Assembly (NCBI GenBank): GCA_017406005.1
Contig: JAFQZI010000092.1
Location: 1 to 64,000 of the forward strand
Reading direction: 5' to 3'
Length of the DNA: 64,000 bases
Source of the DNA: Oscillospiraceae bacterium
Lineage (GTDB): Bacteria; Bacillota; Clostridia; Oscillospirales; Oscillospiraceae
The notes under the pieces are model-generated. The model saw nothing but the letters and a program-made list of their open reading frames with translations, searched no databases and was not told the DNA's origin. Both the position numbers and the translations under genes were made by a program. This document shows, in pieces, positions 25,913-34,701 of this stretch (positions within the stretch are counted from its first letter, which is position 1; each line of letters opens with the position of its first letter).

Positions 25913-26683
25913 ATGAGTAATCTGGCATTATGGGAACAGCTGAAAACAGCAAAATCCGAAAAGTACAAATGGGTCGACCTGACTCATGAACTCAGCCCCC
26001 GCACCCCGCACTGGTATGGTTTCTCCCCGCTGAAGTGCGACCTTCTTTTTGACTATCTCGAAGGCACACCGGAAGACAAGATGGCACCGATGCGCTGCTA
26101 CCAGATCTCGGTGGCAAGCCAGTACGGCACCCATGTTGATGCTCCGCGCCACTTCTGGGGCAACGGCAGGCCGATGAATGAGATCACGGTGAAAGAGCTC
26201 GTTTATCCCCTCGTCGTCATTGACAAGAGCGCAGAGTGCGCTGCTGATCCGGACTTTGTGCTGAAAATCGAAGATGTTGAAAAATGGGAAGCCGAATACG
26301 GCAAAATCCCCGAAGGCGCTTTCGTAGCCTTCCGTTCCGACTGGTACAAGAAGGAAAATCTGGACAATCCGGATGAAAACGGCCAGCCCCACTACCCCGG
26401 CTGGGACAAGGCAACCATCCAGTGGCTGGTGGAAAACCGCAACATCGGCGCCATCGGCCATGAGCCGGCCGACACCGACCCCGCAACCGTCACCACAAAG
26501 CCGGACGCCTATCCGTACCCCGGCGAGCAGTACATCCTCGAGGTTGACCGCTTCCAGATCGAAGTCATGCGCAACCTCGACCAGGTTCCGCCTGTCGGCT
26601 CCATCATCGTCTGCGCCTTCCCGAAGCTGAAGGACGGCGTCGGCTTCCCCGCCAGATGCTTCGCCATCTGCCCGGTCGACTGA
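25913..26683 (+). CDS. Cyclase-family metal hydrolase (kynurenine formamidase-like)
   Basis: A 256-residue protein of the putative-cyclase/KynB superfamily. The metal-binding signature is 'SQYGTHVDAPRHFWGNGRPM' near residue 65 (His-x3-Asp-x3-His). 'VDLTHELSPRTPHW' near residue 20 and 'GHEPADTDPAT' near 187 are also typical, with a C-terminal 'CAFPKLKDGVGFPARCFAICPVD'. Such enzymes hydrolyse cyclic amides, formamides or lactones. The start at 25913 has AAGGAG. It is divergent from the AhpD-like operon and shares its promoter region, so a common pathway is plausible but unproven. A terminator follows at 26708. Confidence 0.87.
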   Translation: MSNLALWEQLKTAKSEKYKWVDLTHELSPRTPHWYGFSPLKCDLLFDYLEGTPEDKMAPMRCYQISVASQYGTHVDAPRHFWGNGRPMNEITVKELVYPLVVIDKSAECAADPDFVLKIEDVEKWEAEYGKIPEGAFVAFRSDWYKKENLDNPDENGQPHYPGWDKATIQWLVENRNIGAIGHEPADTDPATVTTKPDAYPYPGEQYILEVDRFQIEVMRNLDQVPPVGSIIVCAFPKLKDGVGFPARCFAICPVD

Positions 26684-26707
26684 TCCTCCACTCCTGGCAT
26701 AATAGTT

Positions 26708-26747
26708 ATCCCCTGCGGCAAAAGATGCTGCAGGGGATTCTGTTATT
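26708..26747 (+). terminator. Terminator of the cyclase-family gene
   Basis: ATCCCCTGC (26708-26716) pairs with GCAGGGGAT (26730-26738), followed by TCTGTTATTT. It lies between convergent genes. Confidence 0.75.
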
Positions 26748-27045
26748 TGCGGATTTCCACATCCAGGATTTTGAGGCCAAGATCCTGTTCATCGAGCAGG
26801 CGGGCAGCTCTCGAGAGGAGCCTCTCCTTGTTGGCATTGAGAAGCTTGACGGCGAGCTCGTCCTTCGCGGATTTCGGGAGCATGTCCACCACTTTGCGGA
26901 TCTGGTCCGGAGGAACCGTGCTGAGTTTGGAGAGAAGCATGGCTGACATCCCCTCCCCACCCTGGATTCTATCCTTCACGAGAGGATAGTAGCGTTCCAC
27001 AAAATCGCCGTAGTCGATATCATCGACGGTTATCACAATCTGCAT
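26743..27045 (-). CDS. Hypothetical 100-residue protein downstream of recD2
   Basis: I do not recognise this protein. It starts 'MQIVITVDDIDYGDFVERYYPL', a short beta strand and then mostly predicted helix, with a Lys/Arg-rich second half ('LNANKERLLSRAARLLDEQD') and no membrane span or cysteine. It begins 12 bp after the recD2 stop behind TAAGGAG, so it is real by operon position and ribosome-binding site. A role connected to the helicase or to repair is only suggested by location. Confidence 0.7.
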   Translation of the reverse strand: MQIVITVDDIDYGDFVERYYPLVKDRIQGGEGMSAMLLSKLSTVPPDQIRKVVDMLPKSAKDELAVKLLNANKERLLSRAARLLDEQDLGLKILDVEIRK

Positions 27046-27057
27046 ACTGTTTTCTCC

Positions 27058-29271
27058 TTATGGCATTTTTAAGCGGGTTTTGAAAAAGGTAAAACGCGAA
27101 TCGCGGGAACGGGTTGCGATCATACGGCGTGCCACCGCGTCATCCCCGACGAGGATCAGCAAATCGCGGGCACGCGTCACACCGGTGTAGAGGACGCTGC
27201 GGGTCAGCAGCATTCTGGACGTCGGGCTCAGCGCCAGAATAACGGCTTTAAACTCGCTGCCCTGTGCCTTGTGGACGGTGACCGCCCAGGCGTGCTCCAG
27301 CTCATTGAGGTTAGCGAAGCTGTAGAGCGTGATCTTGCCGTCAAAATCAAGGATCATGGATTCATTTTCCCTGTCGATTTTGCGGATATAGCCGATATCC
27401 CCGTTGTAGATACCGATGCCGGAGAGGGTCTGGTCCTCGTTTGTCCAGAGGAGATCGTAGTTGTTGCGGATCTGCATGATGCGATCCCCCTCGCGGAAGA
27501 CAACATCCCCGTACTGCTGTTCCGCCTTTTCCCCGGAAGGAGGATTGAGCACCTGCTGCAGCTGTCTGTTCAGCCAGACTGTCCCGAGTTCCCCGCGGCG
27601 CGTTGGCGAGAGGACCTGAATTTCCTCCGGTGCGATGTGCATCCTGTTCGGGAGGCGTACGGCACACAGCTCTGTAACGGTTTCGACCGCGGAGGAGTCC
27701 TCCAGCCTTTTCAGGCGGAAAAAGTCGGACCTGTTGTTGGAGAAGTCCGGTGTCTCCCCCTCGTTGATCAAATGTGCGTTTTTGACGATCATGCTCCCTT
27801 CCGACTGGCGGAAGATCTCGGTAAACCGCACCGTCGGAAAAATGCCGCTCTCAATCATGGCGCGGAAGACGTTTCCCGGGCCGACGGGTGGGAGCTGATC
27901 GCAGTCCCCCACCAGGATCAGGCGGGCATCGGACGGAACCGCTTTGAGCAGTGCGGAGAGCAGGAGAAGATCGACCATGGAACTCTCGTCGAGAATCACG
28001 GCATCGCAGTTGAGCTGATCGTTTTCATTCTTGGAAAAGCGAACAAGATCGTTGCCTTCCTCCCTCTTTGCACCGAGGAGCCGGTGCACGGTGGAAGATT
28101 CCCGCCCTGAGAGCTGCGTCATGCGTTTGGCCGCCCTGCCCGTCGGAGCTGTGAGAATGGTTTTGAAGCCGAGACGGTCGTACAGATCGAGAATAGCGCG
28201 GATGCACCGCGTCTTGCCCGTGCCCGGACCGCCTGTGATGATGAGCAGGCGGTTGGTGAGGGCAAGCTCAAATGCCTTCCTCTGTGCGGGCGCATACGTT
28301 ACGGCGCTCGCCTGTTCCAGATTTCTGATCATCCCGTCAATGTCCCTCGGCGGCTCAACAGGCATGCGGTTCATTTCCTTGAGGCGCCTGGAAAGGGTTG
28401 TCTCCGCTTCGTAAAGCTCGGGCAGATAGCATGCCGTGATGCCTTTGAGCGTCTCCCGGATGATCCGCCCGTTTTCCGCCAGATCATCCATCGCCCTAGC
28501 AGCTGGTTCTTCTTCCACGGAAATCAGTTTGCAGGCTGCAGAAATCAAATCGGGTTCCGGGATGAAACAGTGCCCGTTGCTGAGGTTGTGCACCAGCTCA
28601 AAATGGATCGCTGCGCGGATACGCTCTATGCTGTTTTCCGCAAAGCCAAGCTCGAGCGCCAGAGCGTCAGCTTCCGCAAACGTGCCGCCGATGTGCGTGG
28701 TCGCAAGCAGATAGGGATCAGAGCGGAGCATGGCCATCACATCGCCGCCGTAGTACTTATAAAGGCGGATCCCGATGACGGGGCGGACCCCGAAAGAACA
28801 GACATAGTCCACGATCCTTCGCAGGGCAGACTGCTGTCTGAACTGCTCGGAAAACTCTTTCGCCCTCTTCAGAGAGATGCCCTGGATCTGCGCCAGCTTT
28901 TCCGGGCTGGCTTCCAGAATATCCAGCGTCTTCTCCTGAAATGCTTCCACAATGGTCGTTGCCAGCACCGGGCCGATACCCCGGATTACTCCGTGAGAGA
29001 GATAACGGAAAATATCATCTGCGGTTGAGGGCGGGATGCGATTGGCAAATTCCGCCTTGAACTGCGGCCCGAACGTGGGGTGTGTCACCCACGTTCCGGA
29101 TACGAGGATTTTCTCGCCCGGCGCAAGATACGGAAAGCAGCCGACTACCGTCTGCTGGCAGTCATTTTCATCCTGCAGCTTCAGAACCGTGTATCCGTTT
29201 TCCGCATTGCTGTAGAGAACGGCCGTAACCGTCCCGTTCAGTTCTTGCAGTTCCAGCTCCTGCTCAGCCAT
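27058..29271 (-). CDS. recD2: RecD2-type ATP-dependent 5'-3' DNA helicase
   Basis: A 737-residue superfamily 1B helicase. The long N-terminal domain (about 320 residues) includes a helix-hairpin-helix stretch ('IRGIGPVLATTIVEAF', 'LAQIQGISLKRAKEFSEQF'), diagnostic of RecD2 rather than RecBCD RecD. Motif I 'LIITGGPGTGKTRCIRAIL' is near residue 338, motif II 'AVILDESSMVDLLLL' near 425, motif III 'LILVGDCDQLPPVGPG' near 450, and the C-terminal 'HAWAVTVHKAQGSEFKAVIL' near 655. It unwinds DNA during repair and replication without RecBC. It sits 22 bp downstream of uvrA in the same direction. Confidence 0.94.
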   Translation of the reverse strand: MAEQELELQELNGTVTAVLYSNAENGYTVLKLQDENDCQQTVVGCFPYLAPGEKILVSGTWVTHPTFGPQFKAEFANRIPPSTADDIFRYLSHGVIRGIGPVLATTIVEAFQEKTLDILEASPEKLAQIQGISLKRAKEFSEQFRQQSALRRIVDYVCSFGVRPVIGIRLYKYYGGDVMAMLRSDPYLLATTHIGGTFAEADALALELGFAENSIERIRAAIHFELVHNLSNGHCFIPEPDLISAACKLISVEEEPAARAMDDLAENGRIIRETLKGITACYLPELYEAETTLSRRLKEMNRMPVEPPRDIDGMIRNLEQASAVTYAPAQRKAFELALTNRLLIITGGPGTGKTRCIRAILDLYDRLGFKTILTAPTGRAAKRMTQLSGRESSTVHRLLGAKREEGNDLVRFSKNENDQLNCDAVILDESSMVDLLLLSALLKAVPSDARLILVGDCDQLPPVGPGNVFRAMIESGIFPTVRFTEIFRQSEGSMIVKNAHLINEGETPDFSNNRSDFFRLKRLEDSSAVETVTELCAVRLPNRMHIAPEEIQVLSPTRRGELGTVWLNRQLQQVLNPPSGEKAEQQYGDVVFREGDRIMQIRNNYDLLWTNEDQTLSGIGIYNGDIGYIRKIDRENESMILDFDGKITLYSFANLNELEHAWAVTVHKAQGSEFKAVILALSPTSRMLLTRSVLYTGVTRARDLLILVGDDAVARRMIATRSRDSRFTFFKTRLKMP

Positions 29272-29293
29272 ATTCCTCCATCCTGTTTTCTGT

Positions 29294-32137
29294 TCAGAAA
29301 GCGGTGCTCCCGCTCCTGAGTATTCCTTTCAGATACTGCCCGGTAAAGCTGCTTTCGCAAGCCGCACATTCCTCCGGCGTACCCGTGAAAATGAGTTCTC
29401 CGCCCTGATCTCCGCCTTCCGGCCCAAGGTCTATGATCGTATCTGCGGTTTTGATGACATCGAGATTGTGCTCAATGACGACGACCGTGTTGCCCGCATC
29501 CACCAGCCTGTCCAGAATATTGAGAAGCCGGTGGACATCCGCAGCGTGAAGGCCCGTCGTCGGTTCATCGAGAACATAGAGCGTGTTGCCGGTGCTGCGT
29601 TTGGAGAGCTCGGTTGCCAGTTTCACGCGCTGCGCTTCGCCGCCGCTGAGCGTCGTACTTGACTGCCCTAGCTTGACATAGCCGAGGCCCACATCATACA
29701 AGGTCTGGATCTTGCTGAGGATCCTGCTCTGGTTGGCAAAGAAGGAGCACGCCTCCTCTATGGTCATATCCAGCACTTCGGAGATGTTTCTGCCCTTGTA
29801 TCTCACTTCGAGCGTCTCACGGTTGTAGCGTCTGCCGCCGCAGACCTCGCAGGGCACATAAACATCCGGCAGGAAGTGCATCTCAATCTTCAGCAGTCCG
29901 TCTCCCCCGCAGGTCTCACAGCGCCCCCCCTTGATGTTGAAAGAAAACCGGCTGCTCGTATAGCCGCGGAGCCTGGCGTCCTGCGTAGAGGCAAAGAGCT
30001 CACGGATATCGTTGAAAACACCCGTATAGGTGGCGGGGTTGGAGCGCGGCGTACGCCCGATCGGGCTCTGATCGAGGCAGATGACCTTGTCGATATACTC
30101 CAGTCCGTCGATGCCGGCGCATTTGCCCGGGCGTGTTTTGGCGCGGTTCTTTTCCGCAGCAAGCGTTTTATACAGTATCTCGTTGACGAGGCTCGATTTT
30201 CCCGAGCCTGAAATTCCACTTACGCAGACAAATTGCCCGAGCGGGAATGCGACATCGATCTTTTTCAGGTTATTTTCTTCCGCCCCGCGCACCACCAGCG
30301 TGTTGCCGTTCCCTTTCCTGCGCTTCTCCGGAACGGGGATGAATTCCTTCCCGCTCAGATAACGGCCGGTGACGGACTGCTCACATGCACAGATGTCCCC
30401 ATACGTGCCGGCGCAGACGATTCTCCCACCCTGCAGTCCCGCTCCGGGTCCGATGTCGATAATATGGTCAGCTGCTTTCATGGTGTCGGTATCGTGCTCC
30501 ACCACCAGAAGCGAATTTCCAAGGTCGCGCAGCCCGCGCAGCGTTTTCAGAAGCTTCTCATTGTCACGCTGATGGAGCCCTATGCTCGGCTCATCCAGCA
30601 CGTACAGCACCCCCATCAGGCCGGAGCCAATCTGCGTCGCCAACCGGATCCGCTGGCTTTCGCCGCCCGAAAGCGTCGCAGCTCTGCGGGAAAGCGTCAG
30701 ATATCCGAGGCCCACACTTAGCAGGAAGTTCAGCCTGGCTTTGATCTCTTTCAGGATCTGCCCGGCAATCATTTGCTCCGTGTCGGTCAATGTCAGCGTG
30801 TCAATAAACCGATAGGCAGCGGTGATAGAGAGATCCGTAAAATCGGAGATGCTCATCCCGCCGACCGTGACGGCCAGCGCCTCCTTCTTCAGTCTCCTGC
30901 CCTTGCATTCCGGGCAGGGGATCTCCGCCATGCACTCTTCGATTTCCGCCTTGATGCCCGGGCTGGTAGTCTCCGCATAGCGGCGGGTCAGGTTGTTGAC
31001 AAGGCCTTCGAACTCCCGCCGCAGCGTGCCGAACCCGTCACTGCGTTCATAGTGCAGATCGAGCTTTTCGTTTCCCGTGCCGAAAAGGATGGCATGCAGC
31101 GCCTCCTCCGGCAGGGTTTTGATCGGATCGGACAGGTTGAATGCATATTTTTTGGCAAGGGCGTCGTAATACATGCGGCAGATCGAATCACCCCTGGGAT
31201 TGGACCAGCCGGATGCCCGGATGCCCCCGTCGATAATGCTTAGCTCGCGGTTCGGCAGGATGAGATCCGGATCCACAAGAAGCTGCATCCCGAGGCCGGT
31301 ACACTTCGGGCAGGCACCGCGCGGATTGTTGAAGGAAAAGAGACGCGGAGAGAGTTCCTCCAGAGAGATGCCGCAGTCCTCACAGGCATAATTCTGCGAG
31401 AAGGTCATGCGCTCCCCGTCCTGCGCCGTTTCCACATAGAGGATCCCTCCGGAAAGCGAAAGGGCCGTCTCGGCAGAGTCCGTCAGGCGGCGTACAACCT
31501 CCGGCTTAATCACAAGCCTGTCTACCACGATATCGATGTTGTGCTTGTTGTTTTTCGCGAGCGTTATTTCCTCGGAGAGATCCCGGATCTCTCCGTCAAT
31601 CCTGGCACGGACGTAGCCGGATTTCCTGGCATCTTCCAGAATTTTGGCGTGCTCCCCCTTTTTGCCGCGAATGACAGGGGAGAAGATCTGGATCCTCGTT
31701 CCCTCCGGCAGCTCCATCACACGGTCGATCATCTGGTCGATGCTCTGCTGATGGATCTCCCTGCCGCATTTTGGGCAGTGCGGAATACCGATTCTTGCCC
31801 AGAGAAGGCGCAGATAGTCATAGATCTCCGTCACCGTGCCTACGGTGGAACGCGGATTTTTGGAGGTCGTCTTCTGGTCAATGGAGATGGCGGGAGAAAG
31901 CCCGTCGATATAATCGACATCGGGTTTGTCCATTTGCCCGAGGAACATCCTGGCATAAGAGCTCAGGCTCTCCACATACCGGCGCTGCCCTTCGGCATAG
32001 ATGGTGTCAAACGCCAGGCTGGATTTCCCTGATCCGCTGATGCCTGTTATGACAACAAGCTTGTTGCGCGGGATTTCCACATCGATATTTTTCAGGTTGT
32101 TTTCTCTTGCACCTTTTACAAAAATGCTGTCCTGCAT
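29294..32137 (-). CDS. uvrA: Excinuclease ABC subunit A
   Basis: A 947-residue dimeric ABC ATPase that recognises bulky DNA lesions and loads UvrB. It has two nucleotide-binding halves, each with a Walker A ('[15 protein letters not shown]' near residue 33; '[15 protein letters not shown]' near 640) and signature ('[16 protein letters not shown]' near 487; '[16 protein letters not shown]' near 830). Zinc modules are 'CPKCGREIH' with its partner 'CEDCG...CPKCTGLG' and the C-terminal 'CETCGGDG...CEVCGGRRY' near 738. Length is normal. uvrB is not in the window, which is unusual but not rare. Its promoter is at 32219-32247. Confidence 0.97.
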   Translation of the reverse strand: MQDSIFVKGARENNLKNIDVEIPRNKLVVITGISGSGKSSLAFDTIYAEGQRRYVESLSSYARMFLGQMDKPDVDYIDGLSPAISIDQKTTSKNPRSTVGTVTEIYDYLRLLWARIGIPHCPKCGREIHQQSIDQMIDRVMELPEGTRIQIFSPVIRGKKGEHAKILEDARKSGYVRARIDGEIRDLSEEITLAKNNKHNIDIVVDRLVIKPEVVRRLTDSAETALSLSGGILYVETAQDGERMTFSQNYACEDCGISLEELSPRLFSFNNPRGACPKCTGLGMQLLVDPDLILPNRELSIIDGGIRASGWSNPRGDSICRMYYDALAKKYAFNLSDPIKTLPEEALHAILFGTGNEKLDLHYERSDGFGTLRREFEGLVNNLTRRYAETTSPGIKAEIEECMAEIPCPECKGRRLKKEALAVTVGGMSISDFTDLSITAAYRFIDTLTLTDTEQMIAGQILKEIKARLNFLLSVGLGYLTLSRRAATLSGGESQRIRLATQIGSGLMGVLYVLDEPSIGLHQRDNEKLLKTLRGLRDLGNSLLVVEHDTDTMKAADHIIDIGPGAGLQGGRIVCAGTYGDICACEQSVTGRYLSGKEFIPVPEKRRKGNGNTLVVRGAEENNLKKIDVAFPLGQFVCVSGISGSGKSSLVNEILYKTLAAEKNRAKTRPGKCAGIDGLEYIDKVICLDQSPIGRTPRSNPATYTGVFNDIRELFASTQDARLRGYTSSRFSFNIKGGRCETCGGDGLLKIEMHFLPDVYVPCEVCGGRRYNRETLEVRYKGRNISEVLDMTIEEACSFFANQSRILSKIQTLYDVGLGYVKLGQSSTTLSGGEAQRVKLATELSKRSTGNTLYVLDEPTTGLHAADVHRLLNILDRLVDAGNTVVVIEHNLDVIKTADTIIDLGPEGGDQGGELIFTGTPEECAACESSFTGQYLKGILRSGSTAF

Positions 32138-32170
32138 AGTACCTCTTGTTTGTAAATCACTTTATCAATA

Positions 32171-32196
32171 ACGCAATAGAGAACCCTCTATTGCGT
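32171..32196. promoter_or_regulatory. Perfect 11-bp hairpin in the uvrA 5' leader
   Basis: ACGCAATAGAG (32171-32181), a 4-nt loop, CTCTATTGCGT (32186-32196). It lies between the uvrA promoter and start codon. It could be an mRNA stem or a palindromic operator. There is no T-tract, and it does not read as the Bacillus LexA box. Confidence 0.5.
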
Positions 32197-32218
32197 CGCC
32201 TCGCTGTCTGCAGGTGCT

Positions 32219-32247
32219 ACTATAAAAGAAACAGACGGTTTTGTCAA
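32219..32247 (-). promoter_or_regulatory. Promoter of uvrA-recD2
   Basis: Minus strand TTGACA (32247-32242), a 17-bp spacer, TATAGT (32224-32219). The -35 box is embedded in the loop and arm of the terminator of the preceding operon. Confidence 0.7.
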
Positions 32248-32260
32248 CCGCCTGTTTTTT
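32230..32260. terminator. Terminator of the barnase-barstar operon
   Basis: AACAGACGGTT (32230-32240) pairs with AACCGCCTGTT (32246-32256). In the minus direction it is followed by TCTTTTAT, and in the plus direction by TTTT. Confidence 0.7.
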
Positions 32261-32317
32261 CGTTCTTCCGTTCCGCAGAAATGCCCTCTGCCAGAGTCTC
32301 TTAAGGCATATTCCGTG

Positions 32318-32590
32318 TTAAGCTTTCTCCATCCAGGTGATCCCGCATTCGTCCGTCACTGCCCGGAAGCAGGCCAGAATCTTTTCCCCGTATGCCCCGA
32401 GATTATCCACCAGAATGCCGGTGTTGACAAATACAACGGCAGTTTTCTCCGCAGGCAGATCACTCAGGCAGTCCGCCAGCGCGTCAAGATTGTGCCCAAA
32501 CCATTTGGGGAATCCCATCGCCTGCTCGATGGCGCAATAGGCGGACTCCCGGTCGGTCATGTCTTTCCCGTCAAGAAGATAGATATTCAT
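32318..32590 (-). CDS. Barstar-family ribonuclease inhibitor
   Basis: A 90-residue cytoplasmic protein with the barstar core 'FPKWFGHNLDALADCL' at residues 27-42. Barstar's barnase-contacting residues map as Tyr29 to Trp30, Asn33 to Asn34, Asp35 to Asp36, Trp38 to Ala39, Asp39 to Asp40, and Glu76 to Ala77. The key Asp39 that plugs the nuclease active site is therefore kept, while two supporting contacts are changed. It starts 3 bp after the barnase-like gene's stop, so toxin and inhibitor are cotranscribed with the toxin first. By analogy it protects the cytoplasm from unexported nuclease. The pairing is inferred from family and adjacency. Confidence 0.9.
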   Translation of the reverse strand: MNIYLLDGKDMTDRESAYCAIEQAMGFPKWFGHNLDALADCLSDLPAEKTAVVFVNTGILVDNLGAYGEKILACFRAVTDECGITWMEKA

Positions 32591-32593
32591 TGG

Positions 32594-33448
32594 TTATTCC
32601 TCCCCGTAAAGCAGTGTAAAGGTTTCATAGTGGTCGCCGGTATAATAGATCAGGCCGTCGTTGGAGAAGACGATCCGCTTTGCGCCGCGGGAGCTCTTCC
32701 CCGCCGTATCGATATCGCACTCATAATAGGTTCGCCCCCGAGCCGTCGGCAGCTGTTCTTCCAGGTTTCGGAAAACATCCCCGCCGATGCTGCAGCCCGG
32801 GAAAAACTTCTCCAGGGAACCGCCCTCCCAGCCTGCCTTTCTGGCCTGGTTCTTCGTCACAAAGTTGGACGGGAGATGTCCGTACGTGTAAAGATACAGG
32901 GCGACCTCGTCTTTCGAGCTGTACCTGCCATTCTCTTTTATTGCAGACACTTTAGACGGTGTTTTCTGCGCCTCGGGCTCATAAAGCAGCGTGAAGGATT
33001 CATAACGATCACCAGTGTAATAGATCAGGCCATCATTCGAAAAAACGATCCGCCTGGATCCGCGCGAATTTCTTCCCGCGGTGTCGATATCGCACTCATA
33101 ATAGGTCCGCCCTTCTGCACTCGGCAGCAGCCCTTCCCTGTTCTGGAAAACATCACCGCCGATGCTGCAGCCGGGAAAGAAGTTTTCCAGCGAGCCGCTC
33201 TCCCACCCGGCCTTCCTGGCTTCTTTCTTCGTCACATAGTTGTACGGAAGATGGCCGTATGTCCGAAGATACAGAGCGACTTCGTCTCTGGAATCATACC
33301 ACCCGTCTTCCTGTACGTCTATTGCTGATTTAGACGCACCGAGGACCGCATGTTCCGGCGTCCCTTCGCTCCTGCAGATTCCGGAGCCGATGATCAGCCC
33401 GGCAGCAAGAATGGCAAGGAGCAGAAAACTCAACAGTTTTTTTCTCAT
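32594..33448 (-). CDS. Secreted protein with two tandem barnase-type ribonuclease domains
   Basis: A 284-residue protein: a hydrophobic signal or anchor sequence (LLSFLLLAILAAGLIIGSG), barnase domain 1 (about residues 46-157) and barnase domain 2 (about 170-283). The domains are very similar to each other. Barnase catalytic residues Lys27, Glu73, Arg83, Arg87 and His102 map in domain 2 to Lys199, Glu243, Arg254, Arg258 and His273, all present. In domain 1 they map to Lys74, Glu118, Arg129 and Arg133, but the His position is Arg148 (codon CGT). Domain 1 thus lacks the general acid and is likely weak or inactive. The expected role is an exported guanyl-preferring RNase. Its partner barstar follows directly. 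Typical barnases have a single domain of about 110 residues. Confidence 0.92.
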   Translation of the reverse strand: MRKKLLSFLLLAILAAGLIIGSGICRSEGTPEHAVLGASKSAIDVQEDGWYDSRDEVALYLRTYGHLPYNYVTKKEARKAGWESGSLENFFPGCSIGGDVFQNREGLLPSAEGRTYYECDIDTAGRNSRGSRRIVFSNDGLIYYTGDRYESFTLLYEPEAQKTPSKVSAIKENGRYSSKDEVALYLYTYGHLPSNFVTKNQARKAGWEGGSLEKFFPGCSIGGDVFRNLEEQLPTARGRTYYECDIDTAGKSSRGAKRIVFSNDGLIYYTGDHYETFTLLYGEE

Positions 33449-33468
33449 AGAAGCTTCCTTTCAGAGGT

Positions 33469-34701
33469 TTATGGTTTGACCGGCATTTCCCCGCCGTCAC
33501 TGAAAAACCGCTCCACGGCGAGAAGGCCGGCCGCCCTGTTTTCAAGCCGGTGGTTGTAAGCACTTTTTTCAATGGAAACCTCGTGCCGGCTGTCCACCCC
33601 TTCCCGCATCTCGCTGAGAAGGCGGGAAAGATAATACGGGTTGTCAAAGAGTTTCCCGTAGAAGACGATTTTACCGGGGTCAAAGAGATAGATCACGGCT
33701 TTCAGCGCCGAGGCAAGGGCTTTAACGGCCCGATCCACAATTTCACAGGCACCGAGATCCCCGTTGCGCGCAGCCTCCAGAACATCCTCCGGCTGGAGCT
33801 CTGCCAGATCCCTGTCTTTCCATCCGCTCCAGAGAAGAGGCGTTTTTTCTTCCGAAAAAGCGGAACGTGCGTCTTCACAGATGGCCGTCGGGGAGCTGAT
33901 TGTTTCAAGGCAGCCTGCCTTCCCACAGGAGCAGGGCTTGCCGCCGCGGGGAATGACAGGGATGTGGCCGATTTCCGCGCACTGCTCCGACACACCGTGC
34001 CAGATCTGGCCGTTAATGGCAAGGGATGCCCCAATGCCGTATTCGCACCGCAGGAAAAACTGCGCTCCGGAAGACTTGTCGTGGGCAAGGAACATCTGTG
34101 CGGCAAAAAGCGCACGGACATTGTTCGCCATCACAGCTGGAAAGCCGGTCATCTCCTCAACACGCCGGCACAGCGGGTAGCGTTTTTCGGATAAGGCTCC
34201 GAAGCTGTCCACCACCGTCCTGCCATCGGCGGAGCAGATCCCGCGCACCGCAATGCCGATGCCGACGATCTTTTCCCGCGGGAGCTCATATTCTTCCGTC
34301 AGCGCCATCAGTGTATCACAGAGCATCTGAACCGTGCTTTCAGCCGAGGCGGAAGCAGGCAACGGGATTTCCTTCGAGAAGATAACGCTGCTGTCCAGCC
34401 AGAGGGCGGAGATGATCGCCTGGCGAAGATTGATCAGAATCCCGAGCGCACAGAAGCTATGTGGGTTCAGCTCCATCAGGATCTCACGCCTGCCTGCGCT
34501 TCCGCTTGGAAGGGCATCACCCTCCCGTAAAAGGCCCTCGGCGAGCATTTCCCCGGCGATTTTGGTGATCGCCGCCGGTGTCAGGCCGAGCTTTTCCGCC
34601 AGGCGCTTGCGGGACATACTGCCTTCCTCCTGTAAAAGGCGAAGCGCAGCACTTCGGTTCTTGCGCTTGACGCTGACCATATTGTTACCGATGATTGGCA
34701 T
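33469..34701 (-). CDS. ROK-family transcriptional regulator
   Basis: A 410-residue NagC/XylR-type regulator. The N-terminal winged helix ('ALRLLQEEGSMSRKRLAEKLGLTPAAITKIAGEMLAEGLL', residues about 18-58) precedes a ROK sugar-kinase-like domain with the Zn-binding 'CSCGKAGCLETISS' near residue 250 and 'EQCAEIGHIPVIP' near 228. Such proteins usually repress sugar operons and let go on ligand binding. The start at 34701 has GGGAG and lies inside the upstream transporter gene by 17 bp, so it is translationally coupled to the sulfosugar operon as its last gene. The predicted operator is the palindrome at 39021-39038. The inducer may be sulfoquinovose or an intermediate (inference). Confidence 0.88.
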   Translation of the reverse strand: MPIIGNNMVSVKRKNRSAALRLLQEEGSMSRKRLAEKLGLTPAAITKIAGEMLAEGLLREGDALPSGSAGRREILMELNPHSFCALGILINLRQAIISALWLDSSVIFSKEIPLPASASAESTVQMLCDTLMALTEEYELPREKIVGIGIAVRGICSADGRTVVDSFGALSEKRYPLCRRVEEMTGFPAVMANNVRALFAAQMFLAHDKSSGAQFFLRCEYGIGASLAINGQIWHGVSEQCAEIGHIPVIPRGGKPCSCGKAGCLETISSPTAICEDARSAFSEEKTPLLWSGWKDRDLAELQPEDVLEAARNGDLGACEIVDRAVKALASALKAVIYLFDPGKIVFYGKLFDNPYYLSRLLSEMREGVDSRHEVSIEKSAYNHRLENRAAGLLAVERFFSDGGEMPVKP

